Below are positions 42,665 through 52,503 of a stretch of DNA of 64,000 nt, one piece after another. The notes beneath the pieces were generated by a model. That model saw only the letters and a program-made list of their open reading frames with translations, ran no database searches and was not told where the DNA came from. The position numbers were made by a program, and so were the translations under genes. Numbering within the stretch: the first letter of the stretch is position 1; each line of letters starts with the position of its first letter. This DNA is from Paenibacillus_AA sp045062745 (GTDB lineage Bacteria; Bacillota; Bacilli; Paenibacillales; NBRC-103111): NCBI RefSeq assembly GCF_045062745.1, contig NZ_JBJGED010000036.1, forward strand, positions 7,655 to 71,654. The letters are read 5' to 3'.

Positions 42665-44001
42665 AGAAAATTAACTCCCTGCTTTTGTTTACGTTTAATA
42701 TTTGTAATTATTTCAATCAAAACAATTGGGAGTATTCCATATTTAAAGAAAGGGCTAAAAATATTCGCCAGATCTGCTCGGTTAGAGTAAAGCATAACAC
42801 TTATCAAAAGCAAATATAGTACAAATCTATAATTACTTTTATTGCTTTTAAAATAGAACCATTTAACAAATAATGCAATAAAAACATACCATATAACAAT
42901 TCCTATTATTCCGAAATTCAAATAACCTTCGCCGACTAGTGTAAATCCCATACCTGAGGTAGAGGTTTTCCAAAAAGTAGATTGATTCCAGTATACTGCA
43001 CTAAAATTATTGATATTGAAAGGATTTACGTTTAATAAATCAAATGGACTTAATAAATCATATATTAAAGTTGATCCCAATCTGTAGTTCCACAAATCTT
43101 GCATTAACAATAAATAGTTTAGATTAAAGGAAGCAGCATAAAATTCTGAATACAGAATATCAATAAAAAAACTCCTTTCAGGGCTAGTTACAGCAATAAA
43201 TCCATTGGCTATGAACATTTTTAATGGTGACATAATAGCCACTAATGACAAACCTAATATCCCCATAACTGTAAAAGTACTTATTTTAATTTTTTTATAC
43301 GTTACATTGTATAGAAATACATATGTAAGAATATATTTTAGAACTACTGATCGATCTCCGCTAGCCAGAAATGCTAAACTTAAAACCATCAACCCAATTG
43401 AAAAATGCCAAATACGAATTTTCGCTGTTGCCTTGGGTTGTAAATACAGGAAAATGGAAGGAATTATCAATCCATTACTAGCAAACCTTCCCATTACAAT
43501 GAAAAAGTTGTTTGATTGTGCAATGCTTATTTTTGTGGTGTAACCAAGTGAAACGATAAATATAACTTGCAATAATGTCAGTAAGATTGTAACTACATAT
43601 AAAATAACAATGATTAACTCACTCTTTTTTGTAAGTAGCAACTTATTATAACTAACCTGTTTGTTTCCTGTAGTAACGATGAATACGCATAAGGCTAGCC
43701 ATTCAAGCAATAACGTTTCTTTGGTAAAATAATATTCCGTAGCCCCCAAAATGAATAGGAGCGGAAATGAAATAGAATATATAGTAAATACAGGAACAAA
43801 CCACACAAAGGGGTGCAATATATCAAAATCTATTGAATAGAAACATATGAAAGTAAGTATAATAAATGAAAGTATACTAATAACACTACTATCTAATAAT
43901 AATTGAATTAATGTAGCTATTCCCATGAAGAAATATACAAAAAACATACTCTTTTTCACGTTTTCCCCCGGTATATCGCCAATAGCACAATTAGGTTCCA
44001 T
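42661..44001 (-). CDS. wzy: Oligosaccharide repeat-unit polymerase (Wzy)
   Basis: A 446-residue integral membrane protein with about 11 helices and a long outer loop with sparse conserved residues (YNLGSTLIYDLLSP-like region; here NYRLGSTLIYDLLSPFDLLN). Wzy proteins are poorly conserved; the call rests on topology and on position between Wzx and glycosyltransferases. A GTG at 43959 (KKSMFFVYFF) with GGGGGA upstream could be the real start, since the first 14 codons overlap the upstream gene. Confidence 0.78.
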   Translation of the reverse strand: MEPNCAIGDIPGENVKKSMFFVYFFMGIATLIQLLLDSSVISILSFIILTFICFYSIDFDILHPFVWFVPVFTIYSISFPLLFILGATEYYFTKETLLLEWLALCVFIVTTGNKQVSYNKLLLTKKSELIIVILYVVTILLTLLQVIFIVSLGYTTKISIAQSNNFFIVMGRFASNGLIIPSIFLYLQPKATAKIRIWHFSIGLMVLSLAFLASGDRSVVLKYILTYVFLYNVTYKKIKISTFTVMGILGLSLVAIMSPLKMFIANGFIAVTSPERSFFIDILYSEFYAASFNLNYLLLMQDLWNYRLGSTLIYDLLSPFDLLNVNPFNINNFSAVYWNQSTFWKTSTSGMGFTLVGEGYLNFGIIGIVIWYVFIALFVKWFYFKSNKSNYRFVLYLLLISVMLYSNRADLANIFSPFFKYGILPIVLIEIITNIKRKQKQGVNFL

Positions 44002-45193
44002 AATTATTTACCATTTCTTTTTTACAATACTTCGAAAACTCGTCATAAAAATTATTTCTTTGTTTACTTAACAATTCGTTTGAATATCTTTTCGCAACCT
44101 CGAAATTTCTTTTTGCACATACCTGCTGTTTTTCTTTATTAATAATAATTTCTTCAATTTTGTAGGTTAGCTGTTTATAATTTTTTGCATTAAATAAATT
44201 ATCTGAATCTAATAGTTCTGACATACCTCCACCTTCCCATGAACCAAGCGCTGGACAAGCACGGCTCATCGCCTCAATCATTGAACGAGGCAAGCCCTCA
44301 GTCATACTTGGCATGATATATAAATCCAAGTTATCAAGCCAATTTAATACAGGCTGACCAGAAGGAAGCACCCCACAAAACTCTACTTTATCTAACACTC
44401 CTAGTTTAGATGCCAGATCTTTCCACTTGGCTTCGTTCCCCCCACCGAGACAACGTAAACGTATGTCATATGAAGAGTTTTTAAACTCAGCAATGGCTCT
44501 AATTGCTGATTCATGCCCTTTATATGCTACCTTCATTGAACCAATCAATCCAAGAATTATTGGTTTGTTCAAGTCAAATGATTTTATCTTATCTAATCTT
44601 TTTTGCAAAACAAAATCTTCAGCTGATGGGATGATTACATTTGAAAGTCCATCACCCCTCACTCCTTTTGTTGGATATTTTTTTTGTAAGAAAAACTTTG
44701 TTACATACAAAACGTATGGCGCCTTTTTTATGTAATGATGCGTTAATGTGTACATTACTGGAGCAGCAAGTTTACCTTGCATATTTCCATAATTGTTAAA
44801 GCCGTCCCATGGACATCCACATAATTCAACTAGCCAAGGCTTCCCTTGCTTTATACATTCTCGTGCAGCAATAAAACCTTGGACAGTTGGGAAATGTATA
44901 ATACAACAATCTACCTCTGAAACCAGTTTTTTTACTGCCTTACTAATTTGAAAATATTCCAGAAAATATTGAGAAATATTATGAAACGATGGATTTTCTA
45001 CTATATGAATCTTTTTGTTATTTACTTGAATAAATGTATTTACATCACCTTCAACTATCCTTCCCATATAAAAAACCTCATCAAAGTTTGACAAATACCT
45101 AGTGAAATTACGCTCTAGAGTCGCACTGCCATTGACATAATACATATCTTTATGTTTATTAATACGGTAGTCACTAATAACAGCTACCTTCAT
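43991..45193 (-). CDS. Glycosyltransferase, GT4 family
   Basis: About 400 residues. It starts MKVAVISDYRINKHKDMYYV and has the GT4 donor half with KPIILGLIGSMKVAYKGHES, LRCLGGGNEAKWKDLASKLG and LYIMPSMTEGLPRSMIEAMS. I use the ATG at 45193; the frame extends to 45205, inside the upstream gene. It should add a sugar to the second repeat unit. Overlaps the Wzy gene at its 3' end. Confidence 0.87.
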   Translation of the reverse strand: MKVAVISDYRINKHKDMYYVNGSATLERNFTRYLSNFDEVFYMGRIVEGDVNTFIQVNNKKIHIVENPSFHNISQYFLEYFQISKAVKKLVSEVDCCIIHFPTVQGFIAARECIKQGKPWLVELCGCPWDGFNNYGNMQGKLAAPVMYTLTHHYIKKAPYVLYVTKFFLQKKYPTKGVRGDGLSNVIIPSAEDFVLQKRLDKIKSFDLNKPIILGLIGSMKVAYKGHESAIRAIAEFKNSSYDIRLRCLGGGNEAKWKDLASKLGVLDKVEFCGVLPSGQPVLNWLDNLDLYIMPSMTEGLPRSMIEAMSRACPALGSWEGGGMSELLDSDNLFNAKNYKQLTYKIEEIIINKEKQQVCAKRNFEVAKRYSNELLSKQRNNFYDEFSKYCKKEMVNNYGT

Positions 45194-45197
45194 ATGT

Positions 45198-46316
45198 TCA
45201 CACACTTCTTTCTACGTAAAACCGTTGAAGTTTATCAGCTACGTATTGTGAGTCATAGCCCTTAATTAGTAGATTATTTGGATTTAGTAGTGTTCTATTA
45301 TATTTTTCTTTTTTTCTTAAAACAGTATCAGCCCACTTTTCAGTATTAGCTTGGAGACTAATAAATTCAATAAGACCAGAACCTATATCCACCTCCCTTG
45401 GGATTGATGCGGAGACAACACTTGGTAAGTTTGATGCTTGTGCTTCTATTATCACCATCCCCAAACCCTCATAAATTGATGGAAATAAGAAAACATCGAA
45501 AGCTTGCATTAACTCGTTTACATCATTGCGGACACCTAAAAATTTGACTGCATGTTTTAGCCCTAGTACATCTACCTTCTTCTCAATTTTTGATCTTAAT
45601 TCACCCTCACCAACTAAACAAAGTAATGAATTTTCGTTTTTTTCATATATTTTTTTAAAAATATCAATAAGAAATTCATGATTTTTCGGTTCTCTAAATC
45701 CCCCAACATGACCAATAATATAAGTATCACCATTATCACACAGCGATTTTCGTTTGATACTTCGTATTTTTTCATTAAATTTGTAACCTTCAGAATCGAT
45801 TCCATTATTAATAACTAAAAAACTTGCTTTTTTACCAAATAGCCATTCGCCTGCTTTGTTTGAGCATGCAAATAGATCTGTTGCAGATCTATTAATAAAT
45901 AATTTATTATATTGTTTGTAGAGGTAGCCTATATAACCACCAAAAGCTTGCGTTGAATTTTTTGTACTATGACTATGTGCTATTCTAACTGGAACACCAT
46001 ACTTTTTTGCTATTGGAAGAAAAAAACCACTCCACGTATTCATGTGACAATGTACTATATTATATTCAGGATGTGTTTCAAAAAATTGTTTTACAATTCT
46101 CCGGTAGTTAATATATCCTATCGTTGAAATATGAGGAAGATTATGAATCATGCCTCCTAAAGAAATAATCTCTTCGTCGTAATCTCCAACTTCTTGTCTA
46201 GTCATAAGAAAATCGAATTGTACCTTGCTACGATTAACTTTACGATAGGTGTTCATAATGAAAGTTTCCAAACCACCGCGATCCATAGCGGATACAATGT
46301 GTAGTACTTTGATCAA
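45198..46316 (-). CDS. EpsF-like glycosyltransferase, GT4 family
   Basis: About 372 residues, similar to Bacillus EpsF-type enzymes: VLHIVSAMDRGGLETFIMNT, NIVHCHMNTWSGFFLPIAKK, IAHSHSTKN, IIGHVGGFREPKNHEFLIDI and FPSIYEGLGMVIIEAQASNL. A TTG at 46316 with GGTGAT upstream looks like the best start; the frame extends four codons further. Cytoplasmic transfer of one sugar to the lipid-linked unit; donor unknown. Confidence 0.87.
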   Translation of the reverse strand: MIKVLHIVSAMDRGGLETFIMNTYRKVNRSKVQFDFLMTRQEVGDYDEEIISLGGMIHNLPHISTIGYINYRRIVKQFFETHPEYNIVHCHMNTWSGFFLPIAKKYGVPVRIAHSHSTKNSTQAFGGYIGYLYKQYNKLFINRSATDLFACSNKAGEWLFGKKASFLVINNGIDSEGYKFNEKIRSIKRKSLCDNGDTYIIGHVGGFREPKNHEFLIDIFKKIYEKNENSLLCLVGEGELRSKIEKKVDVLGLKHAVKFLGVRNDVNELMQAFDVFLFPSIYEGLGMVIIEAQASNLPSVVSASIPREVDIGSGLIEFISLQANTEKWADTVLRKKEKYNRTLLNPNNLLIKGYDSQYVADKLQRFYVERSV

Positions 46317-46369
46317 AGTTATCACCAACTATAAAATTTATTGAATAAGGAGTAACTTTTTAGTTACTT

Positions 46370-46620
46370 GACTCGCACACCAAGGCGACACTATTCGCAG
46401 GTATTGACTTAACAACAACAGGATTGCACCCAATATGTTGTTTCCAATAGTAATTAGACCAATTATTTTGGCTACTGCACCGATTATGGCATCATCTCCA
46501 ATAACAGAACGAAATATTTGAAGTTTTTATTGTACTTAGGTTATGAATATCATTCTTTTCAGGAGTCGTACCAATAGTAACATGTTGATATATAATTCCT
46601 ATTAAACTGCAAGCCCAAGT
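46370..46620 (-). pseudogene. Serine O-acetyltransferase-like hexapeptide protein, decayed
   Basis: In the 446-base gap between a GT4 gene and the tviC-like gene, minus-strand frames give, in order, GIIYQHVTIGTTPEKNDIHN, then SVIGDDAIIGAVAKIIGLIT with IGNN, then IGCNPVVVKSIPANSVALVC. These match the left-handed beta-helix of CysE-type acetyltransferases often found in capsule loci. At least two frameshifts and upstream stops separate the parts. The rest of the 46329-46774 gap shows no gene. Confidence 0.78.
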
Positions 46621-46774
46621 CCATTATGGGGAAAATAAAGGTTTTTCGAACTTGAATTTTTTAGTGTTTTGTCACAATCAATGACAACTTTAAAAAAGTC
46701 TTGGAATAAAAGGAGCTTTCTCAAATGAGTGATCGGGAGAGAAAATACCTATCCTATGTTCATCTGTGACTGCC

Positions 46775-47752
46775 TCATTTTAAATTCTCTTTATACCATT
46801 CCACAGCATGCTTAAACCCACGAATAAAATCCCAGTCCGGTGAATATCCAATCTTCTGTTTAGCCTTAGATATATCAGCTAAGCTGTGCCGAATATCACC
46901 ATATCTTGATTCAAGATACTTTGGCTCAATATTTATTTCAAGTAACTGACACATTAAATTATATATTTGATTGACAGTAAACCTCTCACCAAAAGCTATG
47001 TTGTATGCTTGTCCTGCAGCTTCTTTAGGAGCAACGCAGGCTTTTATATTAGCCTCAATTACATTTTCAATATAGGTAAAGTCACGGCTTTGTTCCCCGT
47101 CACCATAAATTTCAACTTGTTCTCCGGCTTTTAACGCTTTAATAAATTTCGGTATTACTGCAGCATATTGAGAATCAGGGTCTTGTCGACGTCCAAATAC
47201 ATTGAAATATCTTAGCCCAATACACTCTAATCCGTAAATCTCTGTATATAACTTACCATACATTTCATCCACTTTTTTTGTTAATGAGTATGGTGATAAT
47301 AGATTCCCTTCGGCACCTTCCTTTTTAGGGAGTGTTGGGGAATCACCATAGACAGATGATGATGATGCGTATACGAATCGTTTTACTCCGGCTATCCGAG
47401 CTGCTTCCATCATTACAGAGGTTCCTTTAATATTATTTTCTACGTAGAGTAGTGGTTGTGCCAATGAGCGAGGAACTGAGCCTAAAGCAGCTTGATTGAA
47501 TACATAATCAACATCTTCACATACAGCAAGACAAGCTTCAATATCACATATGTCACCTTTAATAAAAGAATAGTTCGGATCATTTATAAATTCATCTATA
47601 TTCTTTTGCAATCCTCTCGACAGATTGTCAAATCCACGTACCCTGACTCCCTTTTTGAGCAACGCCTCTACAAGGTTAGCTCCGATAAATCCAGCAGCCC
47701 CAGTTACTACAACCGTTGTATTTTCTTTAAAATTGATCTCAGAATATCCCAT
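46775..47752 (-). CDS. TviC/WbpP-like UDP-GlcNAc(A) 4-epimerase
   Basis: A 325-residue extended SDR. VTGAAGFIGANLVEALLKKG binds NAD; AALGSVPRSLAQPLLYVENN, YASSSSVYGDSPTLPKKEGA, SPYSLTKKVDEMYGKLYTEI (Tyr/Lys) and FNVFGRRQDPDSQYAAVIPK are typical of the WbpP/TviC group acting on N-acetylated UDP-sugars and their uronic acids. The gene follows the TviB-like dehydrogenase gene by one base, so the pair should turn UDP-GlcNAc into UDP-GalNAcA. Confidence 0.9.
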   Translation of the reverse strand: MGYSEINFKENTTVVVTGAAGFIGANLVEALLKKGVRVRGFDNLSRGLQKNIDEFINDPNYSFIKGDICDIEACLAVCEDVDYVFNQAALGSVPRSLAQPLLYVENNIKGTSVMMEAARIAGVKRFVYASSSSVYGDSPTLPKKEGAEGNLLSPYSLTKKVDEMYGKLYTEIYGLECIGLRYFNVFGRRQDPDSQYAAVIPKFIKALKAGEQVEIYGDGEQSRDFTYIENVIEANIKACVAPKEAAGQAYNIAFGERFTVNQIYNLMCQLLEINIEPKYLESRYGDIRHSLADISKAKQKIGYSPDWDFIRGFKHAVEWYKENLK

Positions 47753-47753
47753 T

Positions 47754-49037
47754 CTACAACCTCCAATAACTAAGTCCTGCTTTATTAGCTTCTACTGAAT
47801 AAAAAATGCCCTTAATATCAACGAATACTGTCGCTGTTTTAGCTAACATATCCTTAATTTCATCAATAGTTAATTTAGTATATTCATTATGATTCACTGC
47901 TACAATTACAGAATCCACCAAAGGTGGATTCTTAGTCAGACTAATGCCGTATTCACGCTGTACTTCTTCAGTGTCTGCATGGGGGTCCATAATAAAGACT
48001 TGAGTTCCATATTCTTTCAATTCCTTTACGATATCAAAAACCTTTGAATTTCGCACATCAGGAACATTCTCTTTAAAAGTTGCACCAAGAATGAGAACTT
48101 TTGATCCTTTTATATTCGTATTATCTGCAATCATTAATTTAATTGTCTTCTCGGCTATGTACTTACCCATGTAATCATTAATTTTCCGGCCTGAAAGTAT
48201 TACTTCAGGAACATACCCAAGTTCTTTTGCCTTGAATGTTAAATAATAAGGGTCAACACCTATACAGTGACCACCAACAAGGCCAGGTATAAATCTAAGA
48301 AAATTCCATTTTGTGCTCGCGGCAGCTAGGACCTCTTGCGTATCGATATTCATTTTATTAAATATAATAGAAAGCTCATTCATAAATGCTATGTTAATAT
48401 CACGCTGAGCATTCTCAATTACTTTAGCAGCTTCCGCAACTTTAATTGAATTCGCCTTGTATACACCGGCTTCAATTATCATACTGTATGTATCAGAAAT
48501 AATTTCCAAGCTTGACTCATCCATTCCTGATACTATTTTCACTATTTTTTCAAGGCGGTGATCCTTATCACCAGGATTAATTCTTTCAGGTGAATAACCA
48601 ACCTTGAAATCAATTCCACATACTAAACCGGATTCCTTTTCCAAAACAGGAACACATTCTTCTTCTGTAACACCGGGATAGACAGTGGACTCAAAAACCA
48701 CAATTGAATTCTCTTTTAAATTCCGCCCTACTATTCTAGATGCCGTAATAATTGGAGATAAATCCGGATTATTATGCTGATCAACCGGAGTCGGGACTGC
48801 AACAATAATAAATGAAGCATTTCTTAATTCAATGGGGTCAAAAGTAAAGTTTATGCCACTTTCTTTAATTGCTACATCTCCGACTTCCTTTGTAAGATCA
48901 ATACCATCTCGATATAATTCTATTTTTCTTTTATTTAAATCGAATCCGATTACATTAAATCTTTTTGAGAATGCTACAGCTAGTGGAAGTCCAACGTAAC
49001 CTAATCCTACTACTGCGATTGTTTTAATCTCCTTCAC
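47754..49037 (-). CDS. TviB/WbpO-like UDP-N-acetyl-hexosamine 6-dehydrogenase
   Basis: A 427-residue NAD-dependent dehydrogenase that oxidises C6 of UDP-GlcNAc or UDP-GalNAc. Signatures: IAVVGLGYVGLPLAVAFSKR, VAVPTPVDQHNNPDLSPI, FESTVYPGVTEEECVPVLE, GYSPERINPGD and the catalytic cysteine in GLVGGHCIGVDPYYLTFKA; the C-terminal domain has ILGATFKENVPDVRNSKVFD. Full length. It overlaps the upstream GT4 gene by 14 bases. It and TviC form the same pair as in Vi antigen and Pseudomonas O-antigen loci. Confidence 0.94.
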   Translation of the reverse strand: MKEIKTIAVVGLGYVGLPLAVAFSKRFNVIGFDLNKRKIELYRDGIDLTKEVGDVAIKESGINFTFDPIELRNASFIIVAVPTPVDQHNNPDLSPIITASRIVGRNLKENSIVVFESTVYPGVTEEECVPVLEKESGLVCGIDFKVGYSPERINPGDKDHRLEKIVKIVSGMDESSLEIISDTYSMIIEAGVYKANSIKVAEAAKVIENAQRDINIAFMNELSIIFNKMNIDTQEVLAAASTKWNFLRFIPGLVGGHCIGVDPYYLTFKAKELGYVPEVILSGRKINDYMGKYIAEKTIKLMIADNTNIKGSKVLILGATFKENVPDVRNSKVFDIVKELKEYGTQVFIMDPHADTEEVQREYGISLTKNPPLVDSVIVAVNHNEYTKLTIDEIKDMLAKTATVFVDIKGIFYSVEANKAGLSYWRL

Positions 49038-50163
49038 ACTGCACCTCAGGTTTTTGCGAAATCCCCATGGAATTTAGCATAATATTATTAACCTTGAAAA
49101 CATCGTATTTATCCCTACAGATCTCCAAGCTTTTTTCTCCCATAATAGAAATGCATTCTGAGTTTTCAATGAAATAAATCATTTTTTCGACAAGTTTGCT
49201 AACACTTTTGACTGGTACTAAAAAGCCATTAATACCATCTAAAACCGTTTCTCGGCATCCTGGTGTGTCAGTCGTAATGATCGGCAATCCCGAAGCCATT
49301 GCCTCAAGTACACTTCGAGGAGTACCTTCACGATATGAAGGTAAAACATAAACAGATGAGTCAGCCAAATATGGACGCACATCACTTGTTTCGCCTAAGT
49401 ATTCGATACTTCCATCATCAATAAATGGTTGTAGATCTTCCATCTTTAATGCTGTTGGATTAATATCAAACTGCCCTAGAAGTCGGAACTTTGCGTCAGG
49501 GTATTTTTCCTTAGTAATTTTCGCCGCCTGCACAAATTCCATAATTCCTTTATCACGTATCATTCTACCTATTAAAAGAAATACTGGTTTTACAGAAAGC
49601 GTATGAGGTGTAAACATTTCCATGTTTACACCTGATCCATTAACAAGTACTACTCTTTTCTGTTGTATTAAGCGCAATTTCACAAATTCATTTGCATCAT
49701 CTTTATTTTGAAAAAACGTCTTTTTACTAATCTTTAGAGCAAGTGCTATTATCGGGAATGCCAAGATCTTTACAAAAAATGTTTTTTTCTTTCTAGAAAT
49801 AAATAATGTACCTGCGCCGTTAATTACACAGAAAATACTTTTTACTCTAGCCAGCCAAGCCGAAATAACACAAGCAGTTAATATTTTTATACCGTAAATT
49901 AAAACTAGATCAGCACTCTGAGCCTTAATTTCTTTACTTACCGTAAATAATGCTATTATTTCTTTTAGAGGATTCACATTAACCCTATCAATACTTATTT
50001 GTTGATAACCACACCCTAATCTATTGTAATCAGAGACAAAATCACCTGGTGACTCAGGTCCCATAATGGTTAAGTCATGACCATTATCCACGAGCGATTT
50101 TATTAGTTCATACCTGAATTTCAATAACTTATCGGCATAAGCAGAAATTAATAATATTTTCAT
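49024..50163 (-). CDS. Glycosyltransferase, GT4 family
   Basis: A 379-residue GT-B enzyme that begins MKILLISAYADKLLKFRYEL, with GPESPGDFVSDYNRLGCGYQ, VFLLIGRMIRDKGIMEFVQA and VYVLPSYREGTPRSVLEAMA. It resembles the Bacillus EpsD/PglA-like enzymes that add an early sugar after the initiator. Placed between the ATP-grasp gene and the TviB-like gene. Donor may be UDP-GalNAcA or another HexNAc; not readable from sequence. Confidence 0.87.
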   Translation of the reverse strand: MKILLISAYADKLLKFRYELIKSLVDNGHDLTIMGPESPGDFVSDYNRLGCGYQQISIDRVNVNPLKEIIALFTVSKEIKAQSADLVLIYGIKILTACVISAWLARVKSIFCVINGAGTLFISRKKKTFFVKILAFPIIALALKISKKTFFQNKDDANEFVKLRLIQQKRVVLVNGSGVNMEMFTPHTLSVKPVFLLIGRMIRDKGIMEFVQAAKITKEKYPDAKFRLLGQFDINPTALKMEDLQPFIDDGSIEYLGETSDVRPYLADSSVYVLPSYREGTPRSVLEAMASGLPIITTDTPGCRETVLDGINGFLVPVKSVSKLVEKMIYFIENSECISIMGEKSLEICRDKYDVFKVNNIMLNSMGISQKPEVQCEGD

Positions 50164-50202
50164 AACACTTTATGTTCCCCTCAAAACCAGATATATTTTT
50201 TG

Positions 50203-51393
50203 TTATCTATCTAGGTTAATACTAATTTTCCGCACAGCTTTCTCGCATATATCCATTGCTTGCTTAGCGGTATCTGCTTCCGCAATGATGAAACCTATCC
50301 TGTCAGAACTATTCGTTAACTCATTAACAACATCACCTTCACCCTTAGTTATACACACTTCAATAATCCCTTTAATTTTTTTAACATTCTCTACCCCATC
50401 AATACTTTTAATCTTACCGTTTGTACTGCTAATAAATTTAATAGCTGAGCTTCTGTTGAATTTCGGCGTTATGTCAGGAATGCCCCCTAATGCCAAAAAT
50501 ATACACGCTTCCACCATGTTAACACCAGTAGCAAGAGGAACTAAATGAGATGTAATGTTATCTCCACCTAATCTTGCACCTAGTTCAACTACTTTTGCCC
50601 CATGATCTGTTACAATAACCTCAACATGCGCTGCACCGTTATCAATACCAAGAGCATTTACTGCTTTAATTGCAATGTCTTTAATTTCTTCCTTTATGTC
50701 CTCGTGCAGTGTAGACTGAATAGAATGTCCTATTTCTACAAAATAGGGAGAACCACTAGTTTGCTTATCCGTAATAGCAATTACATGAGTTATATTATTA
50801 ATTGTAATGGTTTCAACGCTAACTTCTGGACCTTTCATATATTCCTCTATTACTAACTCACCTGACCGAGAATAGCTTTTGCTATATTTATAAGCTTTTT
50901 CAATTTCATTTATATCAGTTAATAAATATACCCCGCGGCTTCCAGAACTATCGGCAGGCTTAACAATTTTTTTACCATCAATCGCCTTGCAAGCACTTTT
51001 ATATTCCAAAAAACTATTCGCAGTATAAAATGCCGGTATTGGAACTCCACAACTCTTCAATCGCTCTCTCATTCTCGCTTTATCGGTCGCAACAATTGCC
51101 GTATCAGGTGTTATTGTTAGTAACCCTAGTTCTTGCCCGACCATTGCAACTGTGCGCATAGGAAAATCAGTTGCAAGTGTCATTATTCCATCTATATGTA
51201 ACTCCTTCGCTTTAGCAACTACAGATTCAATATCATTAGTGCTAATCGCATAGAATTCATCAGCAAAATTCCTTCCAACAGCGTCAATGTCTTTATCCAC
51301 CACTATTACATGATATCCCAATTCTATTGCTCTAGTAATGGCGGGTAATTGCAATTGACTTGCACCGAGAATCATTATTTTTTTTTGTTTCAT
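50203..51393 (-). CDS. ATP-grasp carboxylate-amine ligase, paralogue of the 28.7-kb protein
   Basis: A 396-residue ATP-grasp enzyme: KKIMILGASQLQLPAITRAI at the N-terminus, KKIVKPADSSGSRGVYLLTD, IEEYMKGPEVSVETITINN and the metal site ELGARLGGDNITSHLVPLAT. It matches the protein at 28694-29878 in order, length and many motifs (FYAISTND, VVDKDIDAVGRNFADEF). One base separates it from the upstream aminotransferase-like gene. It may join an amino acid to an amino sugar or uronic acid of the capsule; the substrate is unknown. Confidence 0.82.
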   Translation of the reverse strand: MKQKKIMILGASQLQLPAITRAIELGYHVIVVDKDIDAVGRNFADEFYAISTNDIESVVAKAKELHIDGIMTLATDFPMRTVAMVGQELGLLTITPDTAIVATDKARMRERLKSCGVPIPAFYTANSFLEYKSACKAIDGKKIVKPADSSGSRGVYLLTDINEIEKAYKYSKSYSRSGELVIEEYMKGPEVSVETITINNITHVIAITDKQTSGSPYFVEIGHSIQSTLHEDIKEEIKDIAIKAVNALGIDNGAAHVEVIVTDHGAKVVELGARLGGDNITSHLVPLATGVNMVEACIFLALGGIPDITPKFNRSSAIKFISSTNGKIKSIDGVENVKKIKGIIEVCITKGEGDVVNELTNSSDRIGFIIAEADTAKQAMDICEKAVRKISINLDR

Positions 51394-51394
51394 A

Positions 51395-52471
51395 TCAACT
51401 TCTCCCAGTAAACTTCCTAATTACATTTGAAATGTATTCCATATCATACATTGAGTATCGTTGATCACAAGGAATAGCTAGGATACTGTCAGATAGATAC
51501 GCAGATTCATAATAATTATCATAAACAAATTCCGGTAATGGCCATAAAACTGGGCAATATATTCCATTATTAGCGAGCCATGCTTGAAGTTTATCCCTGT
51601 TATTATCTACAAGTATTGGAAAACAAAAGGGGCTTTCGTTATTTGCTAATGTCTTTAATATAGGACTACAAATACTTCGATCAAGTAAGTTAAACAGAGC
51701 ATTAAAGTTTTCCACTCGTTTTATTTTCAATTGAGCAATATTTAATTTATTGATTAATGAAAGAGAGAATTCAGATATACCTACAACAGGTCTGTTTATT
51801 TCCAGAGAATGTTCAGCGCTCAGTAACAACTCTCTATACTGAGTTTTGAGATTCTGGTCTCTACTTAAGAGATAGTCATTTTTTAATCGTAATGCTTCCT
51901 TTCTATTCTTATAAAACAAATTATCCGAAAATTCTATATTATTAAGGAAATGTGATCTGCAATTTATTGCAATAGCTCCATCCGGTAAAGCAAACCATTT
52001 TCTCAGACTCGCTATTATATAGTCAGATTCAATCATCATCAGTTCGTTGAAATAATTGTGTGAACAATCAGTAATCACAACTATCTTTTGTGAATGTTTT
52101 CTTGCTAAGGATACAACTTCTTGGTTTTTATCCATTCCAAACCAATCTATAACAAGTATAACATCTGGCTCTTTTCCAAGTGCTTCTGCAAATTCTTTCA
52201 AATTCGGGTTAAAATCTCGGTCTATACTAAAATATTCAACAGAGTAACCTTTTTTCAAAAACGGCTCCAGCATTGAATTACAAATATATGTTGGGAGCAA
52301 TGCGACTTTTGTTCTGGGTGTGATTTCATCCAAAACAAATCCTATAGCTTCTCTTCCACTTCTAGTATAAACGTAATCAGTGTAGGGTTTTTTAATAATG
52401 TTAATATTACTTTGCGATTGTTCATTTATACTTAATGGTAGATGGAACTCACTACCAATTTCATTCAACAA
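51395..52471 (-). CDS. DegT-like PLP-dependent enzyme
   Basis: A 358-residue protein with a weak but recognisable DegT/aminotransferase fold: VYTRSGREAIGFVLDEITPR (cofactor phosphate region), VILVIDWFGMDKNQEV, ITDCSHNYFN and the PLP lysine in IIASLRKWFALPDGAIAINC. It is divergent from the three ordinary DegT enzymes in the window. Its pairing with the ATP-grasp gene one base downstream suggests a shared step, for example making the amine that the ligase acylates. Exact substrate unknown. Confidence 0.7.
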   Translation of the reverse strand: MLNEIGSEFHLPLSINEQSQSNINIIKKPYTDYVYTRSGREAIGFVLDEITPRTKVALLPTYICNSMLEPFLKKGYSVEYFSIDRDFNPNLKEFAEALGKEPDVILVIDWFGMDKNQEVVSLARKHSQKIVVITDCSHNYFNELMMIESDYIIASLRKWFALPDGAIAINCRSHFLNNIEFSDNLFYKNRKEALRLKNDYLLSRDQNLKTQYRELLLSAEHSLEINRPVVGISEFSLSLINKLNIAQLKIKRVENFNALFNLLDRSICSPILKTLANNESPFCFPILVDNNRDKLQAWLANNGIYCPVLWPLPEFVYDNYYESAYLSDSILAIPCDQRYSMYDMEYISNVIRKFTGRS

Positions 52472-52503
52472 TTTTCATCACCGACATTCATGGATATTAT
52501 GGA

